This document shows, piece by piece, positions 31,562 to 41,831 of a stretch of DNA of 64,000 bases. Under the pieces are notes generated by a model. That model did not search any database, was not told the origin of the DNA, and worked only from the letters and a program-made list of their open reading frames with translations. The stretch's first letter is position 1; every line of letters begins with the position of its first letter. The DNA is taken from the NCBI RefSeq assembly GCF_029975155.1, contig NZ_JARKPQ010000090.1, positions 1 through 64,000 of the forward strand. The letters run 5' to 3'. Source of the DNA: Propionicimonas sp. Its GTDB lineage: Bacteria > Actinomycetota > Actinomycetes > Propionibacteriales > Propionibacteriaceae. The translations under genes and the position numbers were made by a program.

Positions 31562-32418
31562 TTCTCGGGGTCGGCGGGCCAGCGGTCGGCCGCGGCGAGC
31601 ATGTTCTCCGGCAGCGGGACGGGGCGTCCGGTCGCGTCGCCGCAGACCAGCACCGTCCGGGTGCGGGTCAGCACCGCCTGGTCGGCGGGATCCTCGATCT
31701 GGGCGACGATCGTGACCGAGGTGCGCCCCACCCGGCCGATCGCCGACCGCACCCGGTACGGCGCGACCCGGTGCGCGATCTGGCCGAGGTAGTCGACGTC
31801 CTGGCGGGCCACCATCCACAGCAGCCCCTGTTCGGCCGCGGCCTGCATCCGGGTGGCGCCGCCGTCGTCGGGGTTCATCCTGATCCGCGCCTCGGCGACG
31901 AAGTCGAACACGCGGACGTTGTTCACGTGGCCGTAGGGGTCGAGGTCCGACCACCGCACCACGACGTCGTAGGCGTGCGCCCGCTCGCCCACCCGCCACC
32001 GGCCCAGCGAGGGCGGCACCGGCACCTCGCCCGACTGGGCGGCGAACCAGGTCCGCTCCGCCGTGGTCATCCGCCGCGGCCGGCCCGCGGCGTAGTCGAA
32101 CAGGCACAGCACCGAGCGGGCGCGGGCGAGCTCGCGTCCGTCCTGGACGACCGAGTAGCCGAGCGTGAACCGCGCGGCGCCGACCGGGCCGACGCTCAGG
32201 TGCACCTCGACCGGATCGATGCCGAACACCACGGGGCCGAGGTATTCCACCTGGTGGGAGACCACCATCGTCGACGTGCCGAGCAGGCGCGCGTTGGGGC
32301 CGGACAGCAGCCACTCGACCCGGGCTTCCTGCAGGTAGTCGGCGACGACGGCGTTGTTGACGTGCCCCTGGGCGTCCAGGTCGACCCAGCGCAGCGGGAC
32401 GCGGCTGACGAAGCTCAC
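31558..32418 (-). CDS. Tandem hotdog-fold acyl-CoA thioesterase
   Basis: The 286-residue protein starts at a GTG that overlaps the fadD stop (GTGA). It contains two 4HBT/hotdog domains, each with the catalytic-type motif: RWVDLDAQGHVNNAVVADYL (about residues 8-27) and RWSDLDPYGHVNNVRVFDF (about 158-176). Such thioesterases hydrolyse acyl-CoA. The tandem arrangement forms an internal double hotdog. Coupling to an acyl-CoA ligase suggests control of the acyl-CoA pool or a futile cycle in lipid turnover. Confidence 0.88.
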   Translation of the reverse strand: MSFVSRVPLRWVDLDAQGHVNNAVVADYLQEARVEWLLSGPNARLLGTSTMVVSHQVEYLGPVVFGIDPVEVHLSVGPVGAARFTLGYSVVQDGRELARARSVLCLFDYAAGRPRRMTTAERTWFAAQSGEVPVPPSLGRWRVGERAHAYDVVVRWSDLDPYGHVNNVRVFDFVAEARIRMNPDDGGATRMQAAAEQGLLWMVARQDVDYLGQIAHRVAPYRVRSAIGRVGRTSVTIVAQIEDPADQAVLTRTRTVLVCGDATGRPVPLPENMLAAADRWPADPEN

Positions 32419-34259
32419 TCGGCGTCGGCCGGATCGGCCTCGTACAGCGACTCCACGATGTCGGCGTAGCGGTCGGTGACGACCTTGCGGCGGATCTTCA
32501 TGTTCGGGGTGACCCCGCCGTCGTCCACGCTGAGCTCGGCCGGCAGGATCGCGAACTGCTTCACGGTCTCCCAGCGCTCCAGCTTGGCGTTCGCCGAGTT
32601 CATGAACCGCTCGATCGTGCGCCGCAGCTCCGGCGACTGGGTGATCTCCGCGTACTCCCGATCGGCCATGTTGTGCCGCGCAGCCCACTTGGCGAGGTTG
32701 TCCCGGTCCATGGTCAGCAGGGCGGAGATGTACTTGCGCCCGTCGCCGACCGCCACCACCTGCGACACGTACGGGACGGTCGCCGCGATCACGCCCTCGA
32801 CCTTCGCCGGCGCGACGTACTTGCCGCCGGAGGTCTTCATCAAGTCCTTCTTGCGATCGGTGATGGTGAGGAAGCCGTCCGCGTCCAGCTTGCCGATGTC
32901 GCCGGAGTGGAACCACCCGTCGACCAGCACCTCGGCGGTGCGCTCGGGGTCGTTGTGGTACCCGCGCATGACCGCCGGACCCTTGATCAGGATCTCCCCG
33001 TCCGCCGCGATCTTCAGCTCGGTGCCGGGAAGGGCCGGCCCGACCGTCCCGAACCGGACGGGCAGGGGCAGGTTCACGCACGTCACCGCACCGGTCTCGG
33101 TGAGCCCGTAGCCCTCGGCGATGACCAGGCCGGCGGAGTAGAACCAGGCCTGCACCTGCGCGCTCAGCTTGGCCGAGCCCGAGACGAAGAAGTCGATGTT
33201 GCCGCCCACCCGGTCCTTCAGCTTGCTGAACACCAGGTGGTCGGCGACCGTGTACGCCAGCCGCATGGCCGGCGGCAGCGGCTTGTCGGCGATCCGGTAC
33301 TCCCGGGACGCACGGCCCACCGCGAACGCCCACCGCGCGATCTTGCCCTTCAACCCGCCCTGCGGCGAGGCCAACATCACGGCGGCGCGCACCTTCTCGA
33401 AGATCCGCGGGGCCCCGCACATGAAGTTGGGGTGAACCTCGCCCAGACCGCTGACGATGTGGTCGATCCGCCCGTCCACCGCGGTGCTGAACCCGATGCC
33501 GAGCTGAATGGTGAGCAGGTCCTTGCCGAACACGTGGGACAGGGGCAGCCAGAGGTACTGCAGCGCGCTCGGGTCGATGATCTCCAGTTCGCGCAGGACG
33601 ACGGCCTGGTACACCCAGCAGCGGTGGGTGAGCTCCACGCCCTTGGGCAGTCCGGTGGTGCCGGAGGTGTAGATCAGGGTCGCCAGGTCGTCGAGCTGCG
33701 CGGACGCGATCGCGCGGTCCACCACACCGGGGTCGGACGCCAGCAGCGCGCGACCCCGTTCGGCCAGCTGCGCCAACGAGAGCACGCGCTCGCCGTCGCC
33801 CTCGCCGTCGAACAGGATGATGTTGCGCACCTGCCGCTCGGCCTCGCCGGAGGAGTCGAGCTTGGCCAACTGTTCGTCGTTCTCCACCACCAGATAGACC
33901 GAGCCGGAATCGGTGACGATGTGGGCGAAGTCCTTGCCCTGCGTGTTCGGGTAGATCGTCGTGGTGGCCCCGGCCGCGCAGTTGATGGCGTAGTCGATCA
34001 GGATCCACTCGATCCGGGTGCCCGACGAGATCGCCACCCGCTCCTCGGGCTGCAGGCCCAGGGCGAGCAGGCCGGCGGCGAGTTCGTCCACCCGCCGGCG
34101 GGTCTCCGTCCAGTCGATCGACACCCAGTCGTCCTGGGCGTCGGGATAGCGGAAGGCCTCCTTGGCCGGGGTCTGCTCGACTCGCCAGCGGAACAGCGCG
34201 CCCGCGGAGGGCGGCGCTGCGGCGATCAGGGCGTCGACGTCGATGTTCGCTGCTCCCAT
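32415..34259 (-). CDS. fadD: Long-chain fatty acid-CoA ligase
   Basis: The 614-residue product starts at ATG 34259 (a GTG three codons earlier is possible). The AMP-binding signature LIYTSGTTGLPKGVELTH, YLWLPLSHVFGKDLL, YGLTETGAVTCVNLP and the linker motif WFHSGDIGKLDADGFLTITD are all present, ending with a C-terminal Lys-containing segment. The length and motifs resemble mycobacterial FadD15-type enzymes that activate long-chain fatty acids. The thioesterase gene overlaps its stop. A divergent MarR gene begins about 190 bp upstream. Confidence 0.93.
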   Translation of the reverse strand: MGAANIDVDALIAAAPPSAGALFRWRVEQTPAKEAFRYPDAQDDWVSIDWTETRRRVDELAAGLLALGLQPEERVAISSGTRIEWILIDYAINCAAGATTTIYPNTQGKDFAHIVTDSGSVYLVVENDEQLAKLDSSGEAERQVRNIILFDGEGDGERVLSLAQLAERGRALLASDPGVVDRAIASAQLDDLATLIYTSGTTGLPKGVELTHRCWVYQAVVLRELEIIDPSALQYLWLPLSHVFGKDLLTIQLGIGFSTAVDGRIDHIVSGLGEVHPNFMCGAPRIFEKVRAAVMLASPQGGLKGKIARWAFAVGRASREYRIADKPLPPAMRLAYTVADHLVFSKLKDRVGGNIDFFVSGSAKLSAQVQAWFYSAGLVIAEGYGLTETGAVTCVNLPLPVRFGTVGPALPGTELKIAADGEILIKGPAVMRGYHNDPERTAEVLVDGWFHSGDIGKLDADGFLTITDRKKDLMKTSGGKYVAPAKVEGVIAATVPYVSQVVAVGDGRKYISALLTMDRDNLAKWAARHNMADREYAEITQSPELRRTIERFMNSANAKLERWETVKQFAILPAELSVDDGGVTPNMKIRRKVVTDRYADIVESLYEADPADAE

Positions 34260-34410
34260 GTCCCTCACATCCACCGTTGGCCGTTCTCGCAGTCTAGGGG
34301 TCCAGCGGCCCGCCATGCCCTAGCATCGACCGTACCGGTGGCGTTTCTACTCACCCGTGCGCCGGTTCGTCGCCGGTCTGGCTGCACAGGATCGACACGC
34401 GCCGGCAGAG

Positions 34411-34440
34411 TTGTTGAATCGTCAACTTTTTTGTTACGAT
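34411..34440 (+). promoter_or_regulatory. Leaderless marR promoter with GTTGA-N4-TCAAC operator
   Basis: TTGTTG (34411-34416) and TACGAT (34435-34440) are separated by 18 bp, and the -10 ends 7 nt before the GTG at 34447. The dyad GTTGA-ATCG-TCAAC (34413-34426) lies on the -35 and spacer. The same dyad form occurs before the nitroreductase gene at 52673. Confidence 0.65.
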
Positions 34441-34446
34441 CGGCGG

Positions 34447-34905
34447 GTGACCGCCGCACACGAACCCCGCTGGCTGACTGCGGAGCAGCAGCGCATCTGG
34501 CGCGCCTACCTGAACGGTGTGGCGCACGTCTTCGACCGGTTGGAGGCCGAGCTGCGCCCCTTCGGGCTCGACTTGGGTGAGTACGAGATCCTCGTGCACC
34601 TCTCGGAGTCGGAGCGGCACGCCCTGCGCATGTCCGACCTCGCCGAGCGGGTGCGGCAGTCGCGGTCGCGGCTCACCCACACCATCTCACGGATGGAGGC
34701 GAAGGGCCTGGTCAAGCGGACGGACTGCCCGTCCGACCGGCGCGGCGTGATCGCCGTGCTCACGCCGGAGGGGTACCAGCTGCTGGTGGACGCCGCGCCC
34801 CACCACGTCGAATCGGTACGCGCCGCCCTGGTCGACCGGGTCGACGCGTCCGACTTCGAGGCGCTCGGCCGGGTGATGCAGGCGGTCGCCGGCCCGTCCG
34901 ACTGA
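34447..34905 (+). CDS. MarR family transcriptional regulator
   Basis: This 152-residue protein starts at a GTG with a leaderless promoter. Its winged helix spans about 40-110 (EYEILVHLSESE, MSDLAERVRQSRSRLTHTISRMEAKGL, and the wing CPSDRRGVIAVLT). It carries dimerisation helices at both ends. The dyad on its own promoter suggests autorepression. The matching dyad at the malonic-semialdehyde-reductase-like gene, 18 kb away, makes that gene a possible second target. The fadD-thioesterase operon is divergent and might also be affected. Confidence 0.9.
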   Translation: MTAAHEPRWLTAEQQRIWRAYLNGVAHVFDRLEAELRPFGLDLGEYEILVHLSESERHALRMSDLAERVRQSRSRLTHTISRMEAKGLVKRTDCPSDRRGVIAVLTPEGYQLLVDAAPHHVESVRAALVDRVDASDFEALGRVMQAVAGPSD

Positions 34906-34970
34906 CACCGGGTCCGCCGGGGCTGGCATACACTGGTCGCCGCTCCACTCCACATCGAGGATTGATCGCC

Positions 34971-36653
<1,683 letters not shown>

Positions 36654-36700
36654 GCGGGAGTTCCCGGCCCGGCCACAGGGTTCCCGCGCGGGAGGTTTGG

Positions 36701-36822
36701 CCCTTCGTGACGGCCGGCTCGTTCCTCGCCGGCCTCCTCAGGGAGCGGTTTCTGAAACCGGCCTCACCGCGTAACCGCTGGTCGAGACCTCAGCTCGTCT
36801 CGACAAGCTCGACGAACGGCTG
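36701..36822. repeat. Diverged family-1 repeat (36701-36748) plus family-3 repeat (36793-36822)
   Basis: The family-1 copy has the usual ends (CCCTTCGTGACGG and CCTCCTCAGGGAGCGG) but the inner hairpin is replaced by CCGGCTCGTTCCTCGCCGG. The family-3 copy CTCGTCTCGACAAGCTCGAC provides the last codons of ssb on the minus strand. Confidence 0.8.
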
Positions 36823-37284
36823 GCTGCGCTCCTCAGGCGACCTCGGTGGTGGCGGACTCATCGCTTCGGCCTGCTCCTCCGTTGCGACCATGAGCTCGGC
36901 GAGGTTCACCTCCTGCTCCTCCGGGGCGGCGCGGTTCGTCTTGCGGAACACCGACGTGCCCCTGGTGAGGTCGTGTCCGACCGACTGCGCCTCGAGCTTC
37001 AGGCGCTCCTGACGCACACCCTGCGGGTCGGTCCAGCTCTCGGTGCGCAGGCGTCCCACGGCGATCACCGGGTCGCCCTTGCTGATGCTGGACTTCACGT
37101 TCAGTGCCAGCGCCTTGCTGCACACCACCCCCATCCAGGTGGTCTCGTCATCGCTCCACTGGCCCGCTCGCCAGAGCCTCGGCGTGCACGCCAGCCGGAA
37201 GCTCGCGTAGGTCGCTCCCTCCCGGTACTCCTTGAGCGTGACCTCGCTGCCGACATTTCCGGTGACCCAGACTGCTGCATCCAT
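36790..37284 (-). CDS. ssb: Single-stranded DNA-binding protein
   Basis: The 164-residue product starts at the ATG at 37284 after GGAGG. The OB-fold is clear: VWVTGNVGSEVTLKEY, YASFRLACTPRLW, WMGVVCSKALALNVKSSISKGDPVIAVGRLRTESW. The C-terminus does not end in the acidic tip (DDDxPF-like) used by canonical SSB to recruit partners. Instead it ends SQPFVELVETS, encoded by a family-3 repeat. It may therefore be an auxiliary SSB (SsbB-like) rather than the replicative one. Two DnaA-box-like sequences lie upstream. Confidence 0.9.
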   Translation of the reverse strand: MDAAVWVTGNVGSEVTLKEYREGATYASFRLACTPRLWRAGQWSDDETTWMGVVCSKALALNVKSSISKGDPVIAVGRLRTESWTDPQGVRQERLKLEAQSVGHDLTRGTSVFRKTNRAAPEEQEVNLAELMVATEEQAEAMSPPPPRSPEERSQPFVELVETS

Positions 37285-37358
37285 TCCTGTTCCTCCTGCC
37301 GTCCTCACCAGGAACTATCGGCAACCGACCCGCGAACGCGTCACCGACTTCTTCGCCC

Positions 37359-37385
37359 TGTGGACAACCGCGGGGCTGTGGACAA
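37359..37385. promoter_or_regulatory. Two DnaA-box-like 9-mers (TGTGGACAA) 18 bp apart
   Basis: TGTGGACAA at 37359-37367 and 37377-37385 is the reverse complement of TTGTCCACA, the preferred DnaA box of high-GC Actinobacteria. Both copies are followed by CCG and lie in the same orientation, 75-100 bp upstream of ssb. Confidence 0.6.
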
Positions 37386-37406
37386 CCGTCCGGACGGGGC
37401 GACGCG

Positions 37407-38315
37407 CTACGGCGCCGGGTGCTCGCTGAAGAACGTCCAGATCGTGGCCGTCGCCGACAACGCGTCCGAGGGCGGGTCGGCGCCTGGGAACCCCTTGGCG
37501 ACCGCACCGGGCCACTGGTGCCCCGCGCCCGCGACGACCAGCAACTCCACCGACCGTCCGGCGGCGCAGGACGCGACCGAGGCGGTGACCGCACCGCGCG
37601 TCGACGTCCGGGCCTCTCCGCACGAGTCACGGGTGCGCCAACCGGCCACGACGTCCTCGACCGCCGGGCCGGCGATCTGCGCGACGCCTTCGCCACGGGA
37701 GCCGTCCATCCGGACACGGGTGTCCGCGTCACCGTGGATGTGCAGCAGGGAGGCCGGCGCCCCACGCGAGCAGTCCACGAGCTGGTTGCCGGCCACCGGA
37801 GCCACGGCGGCGAAGATGTCGGTCTCGCAGGCGAGGCGGTAGGCCATGATCGCGCCGTTCGACATGCCGGTGGCGTAGACCCGCTTCGCATCGACCGGCG
37901 CGAGGTCGCCGATGCGGGCCACCACCGCCGCGAGGAAGGCGACGTCGTCGACATCGTCGCGGGCCGGTGCTCCGCAGCAGCCGCCACCCGCGTTCCACGC
38001 GCGATCGATCCCGTCCGGGTAGGCCACCAGGAACCCGGCGGCATCCGCCTGTTCGTCCCAGCCGTAGGCCGCCTCGGCCTGGGCGCCGGTACCGAAGCCG
38101 CCGTGCAGCACGACCACCAGCGGATACCCGGTCGCGGCCGGTCCGGACGGCGGACGATGAACGGCGAAGATCCGCTCGCGGCCTGCTGACTGGATGCTCT
38201 CGTGCGAGGTCCCGGCGGGAAGTCCGCGGGCTGGAGACGGGCCGGGCACCGGGACGTCCGCCGGTCCGCAGCCACTCCACACCAGAGCGGCGAGCAGCAG
38301 GGCGATCCCATTCAT
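37407..38315 (-). CDS. Secreted PHB-depolymerase/feruloyl-esterase-like lipoprotein
   Basis: The 302-residue protein begins MNGIALLLAALVWSGCG, a short signal peptide with lipobox WSGC (Cys16). The alpha/beta-hydrolase fold follows: VVVLHGGFGTGAQAEAAYGW, LVAYPDGIDRAWNAGGGCCG, the nucleophile Ser in YATGMSNGAIMAYRLAC, and the catalytic His in GAGHQWPG. This is the Esterase_PHB/LpqC family, which cleaves polyester or feruloyl-type esters outside the cell. The start could be debated, but the lipobox favours 38315. It lies 16 nt downstream of the GTPase gene. Confidence 0.87.
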   Translation of the reverse strand: MNGIALLLAALVWSGCGPADVPVPGPSPARGLPAGTSHESIQSAGRERIFAVHRPPSGPAATGYPLVVVLHGGFGTGAQAEAAYGWDEQADAAGFLVAYPDGIDRAWNAGGGCCGAPARDDVDDVAFLAAVVARIGDLAPVDAKRVYATGMSNGAIMAYRLACETDIFAAVAPVAGNQLVDCSRGAPASLLHIHGDADTRVRMDGSRGEGVAQIAGPAVEDVVAGWRTRDSCGEARTSTRGAVTASVASCAAGRSVELLVVAGAGHQWPGAVAKGFPGADPPSDALSATATIWTFFSEHPAP

Positions 38316-38331
38316 CGCGTAGTTCAACGTG

Positions 38332-39936
38332 CTACGTAGAGGCCGCCGCTGCCGCACGTTCCCTCGCCCTCCGGTACCGGTCCAGCTCGGCCTGCACGGG
38401 CTCGAACACCTCTTCGGCCACCACGGCGGACACGGCCTCGTCCAGGCTGCGCCGGGCGGTCCGGGCGTGCGCGTTCGCACCGATCTCCACCAACACCCGG
38501 CCCAGGACGGCGAGCAGCACCCCACCGAGCACGCCGCCGACCAGCAGCCAGGTGCCGGCCGGAACGCCGTACCACAGCACGGGCGGCAGCTGCGGCAGAC
38601 CCATGGCCAGCAGCAGCGGATTGGCGAACAACCAGGCCGCGCCCGCTACCACCGCGATGATCAACAGCCATTGCAGCACCCCGAACAGGCCCCACCACCA
38701 CGTGCCGCGGCGTACGGCCAGATCCGTCCCGGCGATCGCCGTGTCCAGCCGGTCCAGCAGCAGCGCTTCGCGGCCACCGGCCGCTGTCCGCACCGCCTGC
38801 GCCCAGCCCCTGGGCAGCCCGGCCACGGCTTCGTCCGTGAACTCGCGGAGTCCCTGGTCGGCCCGTGCCCGCTGGACGGACGTCGCGCGGGGCAGCGAGG
38901 TCCGGTTCACCTCGGTCGGACGATGTTCCCCGGCCGTGAGGTCGAGGCGCAGCTTCTTCAGCGGGTCGGGACGCAGCCGCGCCAGCCAGCTGACGAACGG
39001 CCAGCCCGTGGCGGCCGAACCCCGCCGGCGCCATGCCGTGCGGACACCATCCACCACGACGCCGACACCGGCCGCGTCCCCGAGGGCGCCCACCACCCGG
39101 CAGCGGAGGGCGGCGTCCAGCACCGGGACGGGGGCCGGTCCCAGGTCGGCGACCAGTCCGGCCGCGGTGACGGACACGTCCGCCGACAGACGGCGAGCCA
39201 TCGCCTGCTTGGCGGCCACCGTCCGGGCCAGCGCCTCGCGCAACTCCCGTACGCCGGTGCCGCGCAGCGCCGAGGTGGCCATGATCGGTGTCGTGCGCAG
39301 GCCCTCGGCGTCGAGCAGCCGGCGCAGATCACCGAGGCAGCGGTCGAGCTCCTCCGGGGCGAGCCGATCCGCCTGGTTGAGCACGACCATCATCACGTCC
39401 GCGTAGGGGGCGAGGTGCTTCAGGTAGCCGTCGTGCAGCGCGGCGTCCGCGTACTTCTGGGGGTCGACCACCCAGATCAGGGCGTCGACGAGTCCGACCA
39501 GCCGGTCGACGGCCAGCCGGTGATCCACCTCGGTGGAGTCGTGGTCCGGCAGGTCGAGCAGCACGAGGTCGGAGAACGCGTTCGGGCCGGACGGGACCAG
39601 GTGCCGGCGGGTGATGTCCAGCCAGTCCAGCAACTCGTGCGGCAGCCCGCTGCCCCAGCTCACCGCCATCGGCTTCGCCGTGGTGGGACGTCGCACGGCG
39701 ACCCGGGCGAGCTCCGTCCCGGTGACCGCGTTGAACAGGCTGGACTTGCCCGAGCCCGTCGCGCCGGCCAGAGCGATCACCGTGTAGCTGCCGCTGAAGG
39801 CGACCCGTTCGCCCGCGCGCTCCACGACGGCCCTGGCCCGATCGAGTGCGTCAGCGTCCGCGCGGCCGTCGGCGGCCTCGACGGCCTCGCCGAGCGCGCG
39901 CACGCGGGCGGCGAGCGTGTCCTCTCCGGCGGTCAC
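38332..39936 (-). CDS. Membrane-associated GTPase (YfjP/dynamin-like)
   Basis: The 534-residue product has a GTPase domain with G1 LAGATGSGKSSLFNA, G3 LLDLPDHDST and G4 VVLNQADRL, then a helical middle and two hydrophobic segments near the C-terminus (about 425-448 and 462-487), ending with a charged coiled-coil-like tail. This pattern matches the actinobacterial YfjP-like GTPase pair that resembles bacterial dynamins. The start overlaps the stop of the second GTPase gene (ATGA), so the two are made together and may form a heteromeric membrane-remodelling complex. Confidence 0.82.
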   Translation of the reverse strand: MTAGEDTLAARVRALGEAVEAADGRADADALDRARAVVERAGERVAFSGSYTVIALAGATGSGKSSLFNAVTGTELARVAVRRPTTAKPMAVSWGSGLPHELLDWLDITRRHLVPSGPNAFSDLVLLDLPDHDSTEVDHRLAVDRLVGLVDALIWVVDPQKYADAALHDGYLKHLAPYADVMMVVLNQADRLAPEELDRCLGDLRRLLDAEGLRTTPIMATSALRGTGVRELREALARTVAAKQAMARRLSADVSVTAAGLVADLGPAPVPVLDAALRCRVVGALGDAAGVGVVVDGVRTAWRRRGSAATGWPFVSWLARLRPDPLKKLRLDLTAGEHRPTEVNRTSLPRATSVQRARADQGLREFTDEAVAGLPRGWAQAVRTAAGGREALLLDRLDTAIAGTDLAVRRGTWWWGLFGVLQWLLIIAVVAGAAWLFANPLLLAMGLPQLPPVLWYGVPAGTWLLVGGVLGGVLLAVLGRVLVEIGANAHARTARRSLDEAVSAVVAEEVFEPVQAELDRYRRARERAAAAAST

Positions 39937-41822
39937 TGCTCGTCCTCCGGGTCGAGGAGCTCGCCCTCGACGACCTCGTCGGGGGGAATGGTCGGTGCGG
40001 GGAGCTCGGCGGCCCCTCGTGACGGTCGCAGAGCGACCTCCTCAGGGAGCGGTTGGGGGGATAGCGCCGCGACCTCCTCAGGGAGCGAGAGATGGGGAGG
40101 GAACAGCGAGGACGAGAGCCGCGAGTCCTCGGCACGGGCGCGGTCGACGTCCTCCGCGGCCGCCAGCAGGTCGCCGGCCTGCTCGGGGCGGGCGTCCACG
40201 GCGTCCAGCACGGCGAGGTAGCGGCTCAGCTCCGTGGCGAGAAGCGCCTGCACGCGGTCGTCGAGGTCGGACTTGGCGCGCTTGGCGAGGCGGCGGACGG
40301 CGTCCTCGCCGAAGACGGCCTCCAGCACCCGCTGGGCGAGCACGGCGGTGCCGCCCGCGACACCGATCTCGGCGCCGATCAGGCCGCCGGTCTGGCTGAA
40401 CACCAGGATCATCAGCGCGACGCCGACGCCGTTGACACCCAGCGCCCAGAACCGCGCGGCGGACTTCTTGCCGGCGCCCTCGCGGGACACGAGGTCCAGC
40501 ACGTCGCCCTGCCAGTCGCGGATGGCCCTCGCCGCGGCGGCCGGGTAGTCGCGCGAGGCCCGGCCGAGGTCGTCGGTGTCCGTGGTGGCCAGCACCTGGC
40601 GTCCGGCCGGATGGGCCTGCCAGGCCGATTCGACCCGGCGCGCGGCGGCCTCGCCCTCCTCGCGGATCAGCACCTCCAGGCCAGACTCGACGGCCATCTT
40701 GACGTCAAGCGCCTGCCGCGGCTCGCCGCGCACGGTGGCGACCAGCCGGTCGCGCAGCCAGCCGATCTTCTGCTCCACCGCGCGGAAGAACTCCCCGGTG
40801 CCCACGAAGTCGTGCCAGCGGGCGAGCACCTCACCGCGCAGCAGCGTCCCGTCCGCGGTCTGCACGCCGATGCTGCGCACCGCCTCCGCGAAGGACTTCT
40901 CGGCGTCGCCCCGCAGCGTCTCCAGGCCCACCACCTGCTCCTCGATGGCTGCGGCGACCACCGGTGCGTCCGCGACCAGCGCACCGATCGCGCCGGCGAG
41001 TGTCTGCAGGACGACCTCGTTGCGACTGACCGCGTCGGCGGCCAGGCCGCTCAGCCAGTCGCGGATCGGCGCCACGGCGGCGTCCGGCAGCAGCCCGGCG
41101 GCGTCGACCTCGGTCTCGGGGACGGCGAACAGCGGCGAGCGGCCCAACCCGCGCTGGCCCATCATCTGGCCGAGGTGGGCGGGCACCTCGTCCATCGCGG
41201 CCGGCGGCACCCGGTCCAGGACCACGGCGACCACGGCGCGACGGTCGGCGGCGGAACGGAGGTAGTCCCACGGCACGGCGTCGGCGTAGCGGGCCGCGGT
41301 GGTCACGAACAGCCACAGGTCGGCGGCGGCGAGCAGCTGCGCGGCCAGCGCCCGGTTCTCGGCCACGACGGAGTCGACATCGGGCGCGTCCAGGATGGCC
41401 AGCCCCTTCGGCAACGTCGGCTCGGCGACGACCTGGAGCGTCCTCGCATCGGACGCGCCGCCGCGGCTGCGCGCGAGCCCCGGCAGGATCGCATCGGACG
41501 CGAACCATCCCGAGTCCTCGGGGTGGTGCACCAGCACCGGCGAGCGGGTAGTCGGCCGGATCACCCCCGGCGCGGACACCTCCCGCCCTAGCAGTGAGTT
41601 CACCAGCGTGGACTTCCCGGCACCCGTCGAGCCGCCGATCACGGCCAGCAGCGGCGCGTCCAGGCGGCCGAGGCGGGGCAGCACGTAGTCGTCGAGCTGC
41701 GCCACGGCCGCTCGCGATCGCTGCAGGACGGCGGCCGAGCCGGGCAGGTCGAGCGGCAGCCGGACGTCGGCCAGCAGGTCGCGAAACCGGGTGAGGGATG
41801 CGGTCAGGAGCTCAGCGCTCAT
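39933..41822 (-). CDS. Dynamin-like GTPase, partner of the downstream GTPase
   Basis: The 629-residue protein has G1 VIGGSTGAGKSTLVNSLLG, a G3-like LDAPDVDSVVAE and an NKxD region reduced to VVLDRVPP, then long helical stalks and one or two hydrophobic segments (about 465-495). Near the C-terminus, LSLPEEVAALSPQPLPEEVALRPSRGA is a translation of one and a half dispersed repeats, in a probably disordered acidic tail ending LLDPEDEQ. Its stop overlaps the next GTPase start (ATGA). The tandem gene pair resembles LeoBC/DynAB-like dynamin pairs. Confidence 0.8.
   Translation of the reverse strand: MSAELLTASLTRFRDLLADVRLPLDLPGSAAVLQRSRAAVAQLDDYVLPRLGRLDAPLLAVIGGSTGAGKSTLVNSLLGREVSAPGVIRPTTRSPVLVHHPEDSGWFASDAILPGLARSRGGASDARTLQVVAEPTLPKGLAILDAPDVDSVVAENRALAAQLLAAADLWLFVTTAARYADAVPWDYLRSAADRRAVVAVVLDRVPPAAMDEVPAHLGQMMGQRGLGRSPLFAVPETEVDAAGLLPDAAVAPIRDWLSGLAADAVSRNEVVLQTLAGAIGALVADAPVVAAAIEEQVVGLETLRGDAEKSFAEAVRSIGVQTADGTLLRGEVLARWHDFVGTGEFFRAVEQKIGWLRDRLVATVRGEPRQALDVKMAVESGLEVLIREEGEAAARRVESAWQAHPAGRQVLATTDTDDLGRASRDYPAAAARAIRDWQGDVLDLVSREGAGKKSAARFWALGVNGVGVALMILVFSQTGGLIGAEIGVAGGTAVLAQRVLEAVFGEDAVRRLAKRAKSDLDDRVQALLATELSRYLAVLDAVDARPEQAGDLLAAAEDVDRARAEDSRLSSSLFPPHLSLPEEVAALSPQPLPEEVALRPSRGAAELPAPTIPPDEVVEGELLDPEDEQ
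40013..40088. repeat. Family-1 repeat, one full and one partial copy inside the GTPase gene
   Basis: A full unit (40013-40052, CCCCTCGTGACGGTCGCAGA onward) is followed by a second CGACCTCCTCAGGGAGCG end (40070-40087). Both are read in frame on the minus strand and each gives the LPEEVA motif. Confidence 0.9.
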
Positions 41823-41831
41823 GGCCCCCTC

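Noticed and set aside
37359-37385. Chromosomal replication origin
   Set aside because: Only two DnaA boxes are present, there is no AT-rich unwinding region, and dnaA, dnaN, rpmH and parAB are absent.
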